Shown here piece by piece: positions 8,543-15,783 of a DNA stretch of 45,892 bases. Made by a program: the position numbers and the translations under genes. Position 1 is the first letter of the stretch. The number at the start of each line of letters is the position of its first letter. Source of the DNA: an uncultured Oscillospiraceae bacterium (GTDB taxonomy: Bacteria > Bacillota > Clostridia > Oscillospirales > Oscillospiraceae); contig CANPXW010000008.1 of the NCBI GenBank assembly GCA_947587025.1, positions 1 through 45,892 on the forward strand, given 5' to 3'. The notes under the pieces were generated by a model. The model was not told the DNA's origin and made no database searches. It was given only the letters and a program-made list of their open reading frames with translations.

Positions 8543-9805
8543 TCAGCCGTTCACGATGGCCCAGGCGTACTTCTCCGCGTCGCGGAACACCCGCTCCGCG
8601 TCCTCACCCACGAAGAACTGCCCGTCCTCATAAAGCACCTTGCCGGCGATCATGGTCATGCGCACGTTGGCCGGGTCGCCGGAATAGACCAGGTTCTTCA
8701 CCACGTTGTGCACCGGGCGCATGTTGGGCCGGTGCATGTCGATGCGCACGATGTCCGCCTGCTTGCCGGGGGCGATGGCGTCGCAGTCGGCAAGGCCCAT
8801 GGCCCGCGCCCCGCCGGACACCGCCGCGTCCAGGATGAGGGCCGGGTCGCCGGCGGCCGCGTCGGACTGGCGCAGCTTGGCCATGATGTTGACCAGATAC
8901 ATCTCCCGGAACATGTCCAGGGCGTTGTTGGAGGCAGGGCCGTCGGTGCCCACCGCCAGATGCACGCCCTTTTCCATCGCCTCACGCAGCCGGAAAAAGC
9001 CGCTGGCCAGCTTGCCGTTGGAGCAGGCGTTGAGCACTGCGGTAAGGCCCCGGCGGGCGAAGATGTCCAGGTCCTCGTCGGTCATGTAGATGCAGTGGAA
9101 GCCGCCGCCGCCGTAGTCATACAGCCCCAGGCTGTCGAACAGGCCGGTGGGGGTCATGCCGTGCCGGGCGATGCAGTCGCGCACCTCGCTGGCCGTCTCG
9201 GAGTTGTGGCACCACACCGGCGCCTTCAGCTCGTGGCAGACCTTGGAGAGGAACTCCAGCTTCTCCCGTGTGGTGGTGTACTCGGCGTGGAAGCCCAGCT
9301 GGGCGCTGACCAGCGGGCCGAAGTCGCGGTTGTAGCGCTCATAGAAGTCGTAGAGCTCGTTCCAGTCGTTGCCGGCGGTGAAGCTGCCGCACAGCACTGC
9401 CCGGAACCCCCAGCTCTGGGCGATGCGGGCAAATTCGTCGGTGTGATAGTACATGTCGAAGCAGGCGGTGATGCCGTTGGCCAGGTACTCCAGAAACGCC
9501 AGCTTCACGAACGCGGCGGTGCTCTCCGGCGTGAGCTTTGCCTCGGCGGGGAACACCTGCTTTTCCAGCCACTGATGCAGGGGCAGATCGTCCGCCGCCG
9601 AGCGCAGGAAGGTCATGCCCGAGTGGGTGTGGGCGTCCTTGAAGCCGGGCATGATAAGGTCGCCGCCCAGGTCGATCTCGCGGCCGAAGGCGGGCATGTC
9701 CTGCCGCGCCGGCCCCACGTAGGATATGGCGGCGCCGTCCACCCAGACCTCATTTTCCGTCACCCCCGCCGGCTCCAGCGTCCGGCCGTTATAAAAGCGT
9801 ATCAT
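8543..9805 (-). CDS. mtaD: Amidohydrolase of the MTA/SAH deaminase (MtaD) family
   Basis: 420 aa, the usual length. Metal and catalytic residues of the ATZ/TRZ-like deaminases are in place: HTHSGM (His59, His61), GFHAEYTTT, CHNSET (His near 200 with Glu three residues later), GGGFHCIY, SNGKLASG, and GTDGPASNN with the Asp near 283. The SNGKLASG phrase favours MTA/S-adenosylhomocysteine deaminase over other amidohydrolases, giving 5'-methylthioinosine or S-inosylhomocysteine plus ammonia. AAAGGAGA lies six bases before the ATG. MtnA and a phosphorylase are encoded within 3 kb on the same strand, which supports a role in nucleoside salvage. Related enzymes act on other heterocycles, so the substrate is inferred. 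Confidence 0.8.
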   Translation of the reverse strand: MIRFYNGRTLEPAGVTENEVWVDGAAISYVGPARQDMPAFGREIDLGGDLIMPGFKDAHTHSGMTFLRSAADDLPLHQWLEKQVFPAEAKLTPESTAAFVKLAFLEYLANGITACFDMYYHTDEFARIAQSWGFRAVLCGSFTAGNDWNELYDFYERYNRDFGPLVSAQLGFHAEYTTTREKLEFLSKVCHELKAPVWCHNSETASEVRDCIARHGMTPTGLFDSLGLYDYGGGGFHCIYMTDEDLDIFARRGLTAVLNACSNGKLASGFFRLREAMEKGVHLAVGTDGPASNNALDMFREMYLVNIMAKLRQSDAAAGDPALILDAAVSGGARAMGLADCDAIAPGKQADIVRIDMHRPNMRPVHNVVKNLVYSGDPANVRMTMIAGKVLYEDGQFFVGEDAERVFRDAEKYAWAIVNG

Positions 9806-9835
9806 GCCGTGTCTCCTTTATGCGTCGTTTTACTT

Positions 9836-9865
9836 ATTATAACACGCTGTGGCAGAAACGCGCAA
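9836..9865 (-). promoter_or_regulatory. Promoter of mtaD and the M3 peptidase gene
   Basis: Minus strand: -35 TTGCGC (9860-9865), 18-bp spacer, -10 TATAAT (9836-9841) preceded by TGT (extended -10). The start would be about 25 nt before the mtaD ATG. Confidence 0.7.
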
Positions 9866-9875
9866 GACGGGGAAA

Positions 9876-9901
9876 TACCGCCGCCCGGCCGGGCGGCGGT
9901 A
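9876..9901 (-). terminator. 26-bp perfect palindrome, terminator of the small minus-strand gene
   Basis: A perfect palindrome with half-site TACCGCCGCCCGG directly abuts the stop codon of the 67-aa gene and is followed on the minus strand by TTTCCCC. The same sequence recurs at 10437-10461. Confidence 0.75.
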
Positions 9902-10105
9902 CTATCCTTCATTCGGTTCGTCCGCTGGCAGACGGTCCTCCAGCCGGATGACATCTGCCGTCTCGATATAGATATTCTCCGCTTCCTGAAACAGCGCTTC
10001 CAGCCGATAATAGACGCCGGGGAACTCCCCTCGTTCCTGCATATCGTCCAGCACGGCCGACACACCGGCGCACAGCGTATAGTACATCATCCGATAGCCC
10101 GGCAT
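9902..10105 (-). CDS. Small protein of unknown function (67 aa)
   Basis: A 67-codon frame starting MPGYRMMYYTLCAG, mixed amphipathic and acidic, with no signal peptide or clear membrane segment. I do not recognise a family. It is supported by context: a textbook promoter (TTGACT, 17 bp, TACAAT) ends about 25 nt upstream, GAGGGGGCGG precedes the ATG, and a perfect hairpin terminator abuts the stop. It is transcribed divergently from a small XRE regulator, and the promoter spacer carries a palindromic operator candidate. Regulation by that XRE protein is therefore likely. Overlapping frames on the same strand have arginine/serine-rich compositions and look spurious. Confidence 0.65.
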   Translation of the reverse strand: MPGYRMMYYTLCAGVSAVLDDMQERGEFPGVYYRLEALFQEAENIYIETADVIRLEDRLPADEPNEG

Positions 10106-10134
10106 CCGCCCGCCCCCTGTCTCTGTCTGCCCAC

Positions 10135-10163
10135 ATTGTAGATAAAATTTATCTAAAAGTCAA
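10135..10163 (-). promoter_or_regulatory. Promoter with embedded operator between the small gene and the XRE gene
   Basis: Minus strand: -35 TTGACT (10158-10163), exactly 17 bp, -10 TACAAT (10135-10140). A perfect 8+1+8 palindrome, TAGATAAA-A-TTTATCTA (10139-10155), fills the spacer and touches the -10, so a bound repressor would block polymerase. Confidence 0.8.
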
Positions 10164-10227
10164 TGGGGCAAACTACCCTGGGCTATAGTTGAGGGCAAGA
10201 GAACGGTCGGATAAGGGGGTGGACGCC

Positions 10228-10431
10228 ATGAAAAACCGCATGCGGGACCTGCGGGAGGATCACGATCTGACCCAGCAGAAGGTGGCGGACGCCCTGGGCA
10301 TCACCCAGCGCAAATACAGCTATGTGGAGACCGGCGCCCAGCCGCTGACCGACGAGCTGCTGGCCGGCCTGGCACGGTTTTACGGGGTGAGCACGGACTA
10401 CATCCTGTGTCTTACAGACGAGCCGAATTGA
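10228..10431 (+). CDS. Small XRE-family transcriptional regulator
   Basis: 67 aa, essentially one helix-turn-helix domain of the Cro/C1 type (LTQQKVADALGITQRKYSYVETG as the HTH). No dimerisation or ligand domain follows. The ATG at 10228 has AAGGGGGT eight bases upstream; an in-frame upstream start at 10189 is less likely. A weak TATAGT (10184-10189) may be its own -10. It is divergent from the 67-aa gene and close to a palindromic operator, which suggests autoregulation and control of the small gene. A hairpin identical to that after the small gene ends the unit. Its target is inferred from arrangement only. Confidence 0.85.
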   Translation: MKNRMRDLREDHDLTQQKVADALGITQRKYSYVETGAQPLTDELLAGLARFYGVSTDYILCLTDEPN

Positions 10432-10436
10432 ATAAG

Positions 10437-10461
10437 TACCGCCGCCCGGCCGGGCGGCGGT
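10437..10461. terminator. Second copy of the palindromic terminator
   Basis: A 25-bp sequence identical to 9876-9900 lies between the converging XRE and mtnA genes. On the plus strand TTGTTTTA follows, so it can end the XRE transcript; it also faces the end of mtnA. Confidence 0.85.
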
Positions 10462-10465
10462 TGTT

Positions 10466-11512
10466 TTATCCGAACAGCTTTTTCAGGTTCACGTCGTAGG
10501 GCGGGTATATGACGCCCTTTTCCGTCACGATGGCGGTGATGAGGCTGTGGTCCGTCACGTCGAAGGCCGGGTCCCAGCACCTTATCCCCGCCGGGGCCAT
10601 GGGCTGGGCGTACCACAGGGAGCGTATCTCCTCTCCGTCCCGCTCCTCGATGGGGATGTCCGCCCCCGTGGGGCAGGCCAGGTCGATGGTGCTGGAGGGC
10701 AGCAGGATGTACACCGGCACGCCGTAATGACGGGCGATGATAGCCGCGCCGGAGGTGCCGATCTTGTTGGCCGCGTCGCCGTTGGCGGCCATGCGGTCGC
10801 ACCCGGCCAGCACCGCCTGTATCCGCCCCTGGGCCATGGCCAGGGCGGCCATGTTGTCGCAGATGAGGGTGCAGTCTATCCCGGCATTTTGAAGCTCCCA
10901 GGCGGTGAGCCGCGCCCCCTGCAGCAGGGGCCGGGTCTCGTCCACGTAGGCTCTTATGTCCATGCCCCGCTCCGCCGCCAGCAGCAGCGGCCCCAGGCCG
11001 GTGCCGTACTCGGAAGTGGCCAGGGGCCCGGCGTTGCAGTGGGTCAGCACCGTGTCCCCCGGATGGAGCAGGGAAAGCCCCTCCTCCGATATGGCCCGGC
11101 ACATGGCGACGTCCTGCTCATGGATGGCCTTGGCCTCCCGGCCCAGGGCAGAGACGATGTCCGCTGTGGGCGCGCCGGTCATTCCATGGGCCAGCGCGCG
11201 CATCCTGTTCACCTGGCGGCTGAGGTTCACCGCCGTGGGCCGGCAGGAGATAAGGTAGGCGCAGTCGGCGTCCAGCCGGGAGAAAAATTCGGCCTCGCCG
11301 TAGCCCTGTGCCAGCACGTACACGCAGTAAGCGGCGAAGATGCCGATGGCCGGCGCGCCCCGGACCCGGAGCATTTTGACGGCCTCATACATGGCCTCCC
11401 GGTCCCGCAGCTCGATGTATTCCAGCTGGCCCGGCAGCAGGGTCTGGTCAATGATGCGCACCGCGCTCCCGTCAGACGAGAGCGCGATGTTTTTTGCATT
11501 TTGTCCGCTCAT
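10466..11512 (-). CDS. mtnA: S-methyl-5-thioribose-1-phosphate isomerase
   Basis: 348 aa, the standard length. Family hallmarks: RGAPAIG near residue 52, HCNAGPLAT with the catalytic Cys near 160, DETRPLLQGARLTAWEL, GCDRMAANGDAANKIGT with the catalytic Asp near 240, and ADIPIEERD. It converts 5-methylthioribose-1-phosphate to methylthioribulose-1-phosphate in methionine salvage or related shunts, in the cytoplasm. Its ATG overlaps the stop of the phosphorylase gene by 4 bp (ATGA), so the two are coupled. No mtnB, mtnW or mtnK is in the window, so the fate of the ketose phosphate is unknown. The closely related eIF2B-like and ribose-1,5-bisphosphate isomerases are less likely given these motifs. 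Confidence 0.93.
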   Translation of the reverse strand: MSGQNAKNIALSSDGSAVRIIDQTLLPGQLEYIELRDREAMYEAVKMLRVRGAPAIGIFAAYCVYVLAQGYGEAEFFSRLDADCAYLISCRPTAVNLSRQVNRMRALAHGMTGAPTADIVSALGREAKAIHEQDVAMCRAISEEGLSLLHPGDTVLTHCNAGPLATSEYGTGLGPLLLAAERGMDIRAYVDETRPLLQGARLTAWELQNAGIDCTLICDNMAALAMAQGRIQAVLAGCDRMAANGDAANKIGTSGAAIIARHYGVPVYILLPSSTIDLACPTGADIPIEERDGEEIRSLWYAQPMAPAGIRCWDPAFDVTDHSLITAIVTEKGVIYPPYDVNLKKLFG

Positions 11513-12339
11513 GCCTTGTCGATGGCGGGGATGGCGGCGGTGACCAGGGCGGAGAACCGCTGGGCGATCATGTCGCCGGCGGCGATGACCTCCTCATGGT
11601 TCAGCGGCGCGGCGGAAAGGCCGGCGCCCTTGTTGGTGATGCAGCTGACGCCGCACACCCGCAGGCCCATGTGCCGAGCGGCCACGGCCTCGCAGGCGGT
11701 GGACATGCCCACGGCGCTGCCGCCGATGGAGCCGTAGTAGCGCACCTCGAAGGGGGTCTCGAAGCTGGGGCCGGTCAGCTGGATGTACACGCCCTCGGCC
11801 AGCTTCTGGCCCAGCTTGGCCGCCGTGTCATGCAGGACCTGGCGCAGCGCCGGGTCGTAAACGGCGCTCATGTCCGGGAACCGGGGGCCCAGCTGGTCCA
11901 GGTTGGGGCCGATCAGCGGGTTGGGGAAGCCGAACATCATGTGGTCCCGGATGACCATCAGCGAGGGGGTCTCCATATCCGGGTCCAGCCCGCCGGCGGC
12001 GTTGGTGAGAAACAGGGTCTTGATGCCCAGAAGGCCCATCACACGGGTGGGCAGCACCACGTCGTGCACGTCGAAGCCCTCGTAGTAGTGCACCCGGCCC
12101 TGCATGCACACCACCGGCACCCCGCCGATGTAGCCGAACAGATACCGGCCGGCGTGGCCGGGCACGGTGGACACGGGGAAGCCGGGGATGTCCTTGTAGT
12201 CCACGGAGGCGGCCACCTCCATGGTCTCGGCCACGGGGCCCAGGCCGGAGCCCAGTATAAGGCCGATGCGGGGCTGGAAGTCGGTCTTTGCCCGGACAGC
12301 GTCCCGGCAGCGGATGAGCTTTTCGTAATAGTTCTCCAT
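11509..12339 (-). CDS. Trimeric-type purine nucleoside phosphorylase
   Basis: 276 aa from the ATG at 12339, which has AGGAGG eight bases upstream inside the end of the preceding gene. Motifs of the PNP/MTAP family: GLILGSGLG, CMQGRVHYYEG (phosphate and ribose contacts), LTNAAGG, GPSFETP, VGMST and CITNKGAG. The Asn in TNKGAG is the residue that in PNPs selects 6-oxopurines (inosine, guanosine); MTA phosphorylases carry Asp there. It would release hypoxanthine or guanine and a pentose-1-phosphate. Translational coupling to mtnA suggests the sugar phosphate includes methylthioribose-1-phosphate, made from methylthioinosine. General purine salvage is the alternative. Confidence 0.88.
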   Translation of the reverse strand: MENYYEKLIRCRDAVRAKTDFQPRIGLILGSGLGPVAETMEVAASVDYKDIPGFPVSTVPGHAGRYLFGYIGGVPVVCMQGRVHYYEGFDVHDVVLPTRVMGLLGIKTLFLTNAAGGLDPDMETPSLMVIRDHMMFGFPNPLIGPNLDQLGPRFPDMSAVYDPALRQVLHDTAAKLGQKLAEGVYIQLTGPSFETPFEVRYYGSIGGSAVGMSTACEAVAARHMGLRVCGVSCITNKGAGLSAAPLNHEEVIAAGDMIAQRFSALVTAAIPAIDKA

Positions 12340-12340
12340 G

Positions 12341-13555
12341 TCAATGTCCTCCTGCGGTCGTGCCGCCAAAGTCGCTCTGGCCTGTCAGGCCGTCCCGTTT
12401 GAGCATGTTCTCGATGACGCTCACGTCACCGGCGATGTCTATGGCCTCGGCCCGGTAGAGCCGGTCCAGCTGCTTTTCGTAGCCCTCCACCAGGGTGTCG
12501 GCGATGCGCTCTATGTCCGCCTTGGCCTTGGCCATGTTCTCCCCGGTGACCCCCTGCTCCTCGATGCGGGCGTAGGAGTCCAGCAGCTTGAGGGTGGTGG
12601 GCAGATAGTAGGTCATGAACCGGTCGATCAGCGGACGCTTCTCCGGGTGGGCCTGGACCTCGGCGAAGATGGACGCGGTCAGGTTCTGCATCCGGCGTAT
12701 CTTCTCGCTCATGGCCTCGTCCTCGATGTCCTCGTCCGCCTGGCGGATGCGCTCCACGTACCGCTCGTACTCGGTCATGCGCTCCTCGGCCTCGGTGGCC
12801 TGGGCGGTCTTTTTCGCCTCGTCCTCCCGGCGGTACACGTCCCGCATGTCCTCCACGTCTATCACCAGCAGGCACCGCTCGTGGTCGATGTACGCCTTCT
12901 CGCCGTAATAGCCCCGGTCCACCATCTCGGAGTAGAGCTTGTCCGCCTCCTCCTGCTTCACGCCCAGGGTCTTGGCCAGCTTTTTCAGGTCCACCACGCC
13001 CTTGTCGCCGCTGACGGCGAAGCACTGGCGGAACTTGGCCTCCTTACGCCGGCCCATCACGCCGGAGAGCACCAGCGAGCCGCCGCCCAGGGCGATGCAC
13101 AGCATGCTCAGCACGCCCCACAGGCTCTCGCCGGCGGATATAGCGCCGATGACGGCCAGCAGGCCGAACACCGTCAGGATCCAGCCGAACACGGCCTTGG
13201 CCCTGGAGCCGGCGTCGGCATGGCGCACGCCGGCAAAGCGGCCCTCCGGCTGGGCGGCCGCCTGTTTTTTCGGGGCTGTCCGGGTCTTTTTGGCCGCGCC
13301 GGCGGACGCCCCCGCGCCGGAGCGCTGGCGGCTGCCGAACAGGCCCTGCAAAAGATCGCCCAGGATGTCATGGCCCGCAGCGTGGGCGAAGGTCAGGATG
13401 AGCCCCAGCGGCCCCACCGCCACAGTCAGGATGAGCCCCAGCACCCAGCTGACGCCGCCCCAGTCCGTGTCCCGGCGGGGCGGACGGGGTCCGGGGGAGC
13501 CCGGTCCCGGTCCGGGAGAGGGCCCGCCGTTATAGTTGTAGTTATACTCACTCAT
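12341..13555 (-). CDS. XpaC-like membrane protein (5-bromo-4-chloroindolyl phosphate hydrolysis family)
   Basis: 404 aa. A Gly/Pro/Tyr-rich N-terminus is followed by a hydrophobic segment (about 33-58), an Ala/Lys-rich linker, two further membrane segments (about 138-180) and a helical, charged C-terminal domain (about 185-390) with LYSEMVDRGYYGEKAYID and LPTTLKLLDSY, the signature of the XpaC family. Relatives are named for a phenotype on an indolyl phosphate substrate. They have no phosphatase motif and often lie beside telA-like genes; no telA is seen here. The stop falls 1 bp before the PNP start codon, so this is the first gene of a three-gene operon with PNP and mtnA. No ribosome binding site precedes the ATG. 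Confidence 0.8.
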   Translation of the reverse strand: MSEYNYNYNGGPSPGPGPGSPGPRPPRRDTDWGGVSWVLGLILTVAVGPLGLILTFAHAAGHDILGDLLQGLFGSRQRSGAGASAGAAKKTRTAPKKQAAAQPEGRFAGVRHADAGSRAKAVFGWILTVFGLLAVIGAISAGESLWGVLSMLCIALGGGSLVLSGVMGRRKEAKFRQCFAVSGDKGVVDLKKLAKTLGVKQEEADKLYSEMVDRGYYGEKAYIDHERCLLVIDVEDMRDVYRREDEAKKTAQATEAEERMTEYERYVERIRQADEDIEDEAMSEKIRRMQNLTASIFAEVQAHPEKRPLIDRFMTYYLPTTLKLLDSYARIEEQGVTGENMAKAKADIERIADTLVEGYEKQLDRLYRAEAIDIAGDVSVIENMLKRDGLTGQSDFGGTTAGGH

Positions 13556-13564
13556 AGCGGTTTC

Positions 13565-13573
13565 ATTGTATCA
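13565..13573 (-). promoter_or_regulatory. Extended -10 promoter giving a near-leaderless mRNA
   Basis: Minus strand TGA-TACAAT lies only 9 nt before the ATG of the XpaC-like gene, so the predicted start falls within about 3 nt of the start codon. Confidence 0.6.
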
Positions 13574-13651
13574 CACGCATGCCAAAAGGAAAAGTATTTG
13601 ATTATTAAACTTCCATTAATTTCTTCCCGCCCGGGCTCGTTAAAAAACTAA

Positions 13652-13668
13652 CTTAAGAAATTCTTAAG
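13652..13668. promoter_or_regulatory. Perfect 17-bp palindrome, candidate operator
   Basis: CTTAAGAA-A-TTCTTAAG sits between the divergent XpaC-like and solute-binding genes, just upstream of a plus-strand extended -10 (TGC-TATGCT, 13688-13696 region). No regulator gene is adjacent. Confidence 0.55.
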
Positions 13669-13728
13669 AATCGGTTTTGAAAAACTGTGCTATGCTGGAC
13701 GCAGAGAACGAAGAAAGGGGTCCGGACC

Positions 13729-15768
13729 ATGAAAAAGCTGCTTTCCGCGCTTCTGGCCGCCGCGCTGCTTTTGTGCTGCGCTCCGGTCCCCGGCCGGGCG
13801 CAGGCCGGGGAACTTGCCGCAGCCATGCCGGAGGGAGAGCAGGCGTTCTCCCTGTGGGCGGGGGACGGGACTGTGTGGGTCACCGCCGCCACGGCCGCCG
13901 GCGCGGCGGCGGACAAGGTATACGCCCTGGACCCGGACGCCGGCGCGCTGGAGCCGGTATACGCCCGGCGGGAGCGGGACATCCGGGCGGCGTGGCCCGG
14001 CGGGGAGGGCTCTGTGTGGGTGCTCAGCGACGACCAGGCGGGTCAGGCCCTGGTCCGGGCGGACCGGGACGGGACCGTGCTGGCCCAGACGGACCTGTAC
14101 GCCGTCACCAGCGGCGGGGACGCGTCGCTGCTGTGCGCCGTGCCCATGGCCGACGGCGGGCTTTTGTGCTGCATGCGGGCGGGGGAGCTTTCCTGCTCCG
14201 TGACGAGGGTAGGGCCGGACGGCGTGCCGCTCTGGGCCCGGCCGGTGGACCAGCCAGGGCAGTTTTCCAGCCTCATCCGCCTGCCGGACGGGTCGGCGGC
14301 GGCCGGCTTTGCCAAGTGCGACCCCACCGGCCAGCCCCTGGGCGGCAGCCTGATGCGCATCGACACGGACACCGGCGCGGTGACAGAGCTGCCGGTAAAC
14401 GGCGATGTCCAGCTCTCCCAGGGCCTGAGCGCGCCCGACGTGCTGTGCGCCGATGAAAACGCCATCTGGCTCCACGACGGGCCGGAGGGGGACGTGCTGG
14501 CCTATGACATGGCAGCGGGCACGTTGGAGCGGCGCTTCAACTGGGTGGACATGGGCCTGCTGGCCCCGGAGGCGGTGTTTTTGCGGGACGGGACCCTGTG
14601 GGCCGCCCTGAACGAGGGCGGCGCCGTCCGGCTGGTCCCGGTACGGGAGCGGGACGAGCGCACCGTGCTGACCCTGGCCGCCATCGAGCCGGGCTGGTAT
14701 CTGCGCCAGGCCGTCGCGGCCTTCAACCGGGAGAGCAGCGCCTTCCGCGTGGAGATAAAGGACTACGGCAGCGGCGGGCTGGACCAATTCCTCACCGAGC
14801 TGACCGCCGGCCAGCTGCCGGACATGGTGTGCCTGGACATGCTGCCCTACGACGCTCTGCGCCGGCAGGGGCTTCTGCTGGACCTGACGGAGCACATCGA
14901 CGGGGATGCGGACATCCGCATAGAAGATTATGTAAACTCCATGTGGGACGCGGTCACCGTGGACGGGCGTGTGCTGAGCGTCGTCTGGCGCTTCACCGTT
15001 TTCACCCAGTGGGCCGACCCGGCGGTGGTGACGGCGGAGGAGTACACCCCGGAAAAGTTCATCGCCCTGGCCCAGGGAGACGAGCCGCTGTTCGCCGTCG
15101 TGCCCGGCGCCGCGTCCAGGCTCCAGCGTCTTGAGCAGCTGCTGGGGGCGGAGCTGGGGCAGTTCGTGGACTGGGACGGAGCCGTCTGCCGCTTTGACAG
15201 CCCGGAGTTTATTTCCCTGCTGGAGGCTGTGGCCAGCGCGCCCACGGCGGACGCTCTGGGGCAGGCCGGTCCTCTGCTGCTGGAGCCGGGCGGCGGGGCC
15301 GATCCGGCCCGATACGCTCAGCGCTTCCAGGCGAGCCTGGTCCCGGTGGGGGAGCCCACCGCCGACGGCGGCCGGAGCGCCTTCTGTCCCCGGGGAGAGC
15401 TGGCCATCGTCAGCGCCACGGCGCACCCGGACGGCTGCTGGCGATTTCTGCGCACGCTCCTGCTGGACGAGGCCCAGGACGCGGCGGCCGTGGAGGGGCT
15501 GCCGGTACAGCGCGCCGCCCTGGAGCGCCGGGCGGAGGATACTCCCGCCGTCTCCGGCCAGGCCGTCCCCTCCGACGAGGCCATGGAAAAGCTCTTTGCC
15601 CTGCTGGACGGGCCCATGTATGTGGACCGGTACGTCTCCGACGCCTCGGACGTGATCGCCATCGTTTCCCAGCTGGCGGAGCCATATTTCAGCGGCCAGA
15701 CCACCGCCGGAGAGGCCGCCGCCGACATCCAGAGCCGGGTGAGCCTGTACCTGGCCGAGCACAGCTGA
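13729..15768 (+). CDS. Secreted propeller plus solute-binding-domain protein, paralogue 1
   Basis: 679 aa from the ATG at 13729 (AAAGGGGT upstream). A signal peptide ends near GRAQA (about residue 24); the Cys pair at its end does not make a good lipobox. The N-terminal half (about 30-310) has propeller-like blades (DGTVWVTA, GSVWVLSDD, DGTLWAALNE). The C-terminal half resembles family 1 extracellular solute-binding proteins: YLRQAVAAFNRESSAFRVEIKDYG, then LTAGQLPDMVCLDM. It ends with VSLYLAEHS, mirrored in its neighbour. No permease or ATPase is adjacent, so transport is not supported; sensing or delivery to a distant transporter is possible. It begins a two-gene operon, 15 nt before the paralogue. 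Confidence 0.75.
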   Translation: MKKLLSALLAAALLLCCAPVPGRAQAGELAAAMPEGEQAFSLWAGDGTVWVTAATAAGAAADKVYALDPDAGALEPVYARRERDIRAAWPGGEGSVWVLSDDQAGQALVRADRDGTVLAQTDLYAVTSGGDASLLCAVPMADGGLLCCMRAGELSCSVTRVGPDGVPLWARPVDQPGQFSSLIRLPDGSAAAGFAKCDPTGQPLGGSLMRIDTDTGAVTELPVNGDVQLSQGLSAPDVLCADENAIWLHDGPEGDVLAYDMAAGTLERRFNWVDMGLLAPEAVFLRDGTLWAALNEGGAVRLVPVRERDERTVLTLAAIEPGWYLRQAVAAFNRESSAFRVEIKDYGSGGLDQFLTELTAGQLPDMVCLDMLPYDALRRQGLLLDLTEHIDGDADIRIEDYVNSMWDAVTVDGRVLSVVWRFTVFTQWADPAVVTAEEYTPEKFIALAQGDEPLFAVVPGAASRLQRLEQLLGAELGQFVDWDGAVCRFDSPEFISLLEAVASAPTADALGQAGPLLLEPGGGADPARYAQRFQASLVPVGEPTADGGRSAFCPRGELAIVSATAHPDGCWRFLRTLLLDEAQDAAAVEGLPVQRAALERRAEDTPAVSGQAVPSDEAMEKLFALLDGPMYVDRYVSDASDVIAIVSQLAEPYFSGQTTAGEAAADIQSRVSLYLAEHS

Positions 15769-15783
15769 AAGGAGAGCACCGCT

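Noticed and set aside
9802-10065. Alternative minus-strand frame overlapping the 67-aa small gene
   Set aside because: Arg/Ser/Cys-rich, runs through the palindromic terminator and has no ribosome binding site; the 9902-10105 frame fits promoter and terminator.
13684-13700. TTGAAA as -35 for the propeller-SBP promoter
   Set aside because: The distance to TATGCT is only about 8 bp, too short; the extended -10 is the better reading.
13690-15762. Minus-strand open frame opposite the first propeller-SBP gene
   Set aside because: Antisense artefact of GC-rich coding DNA; composition is not protein-like.
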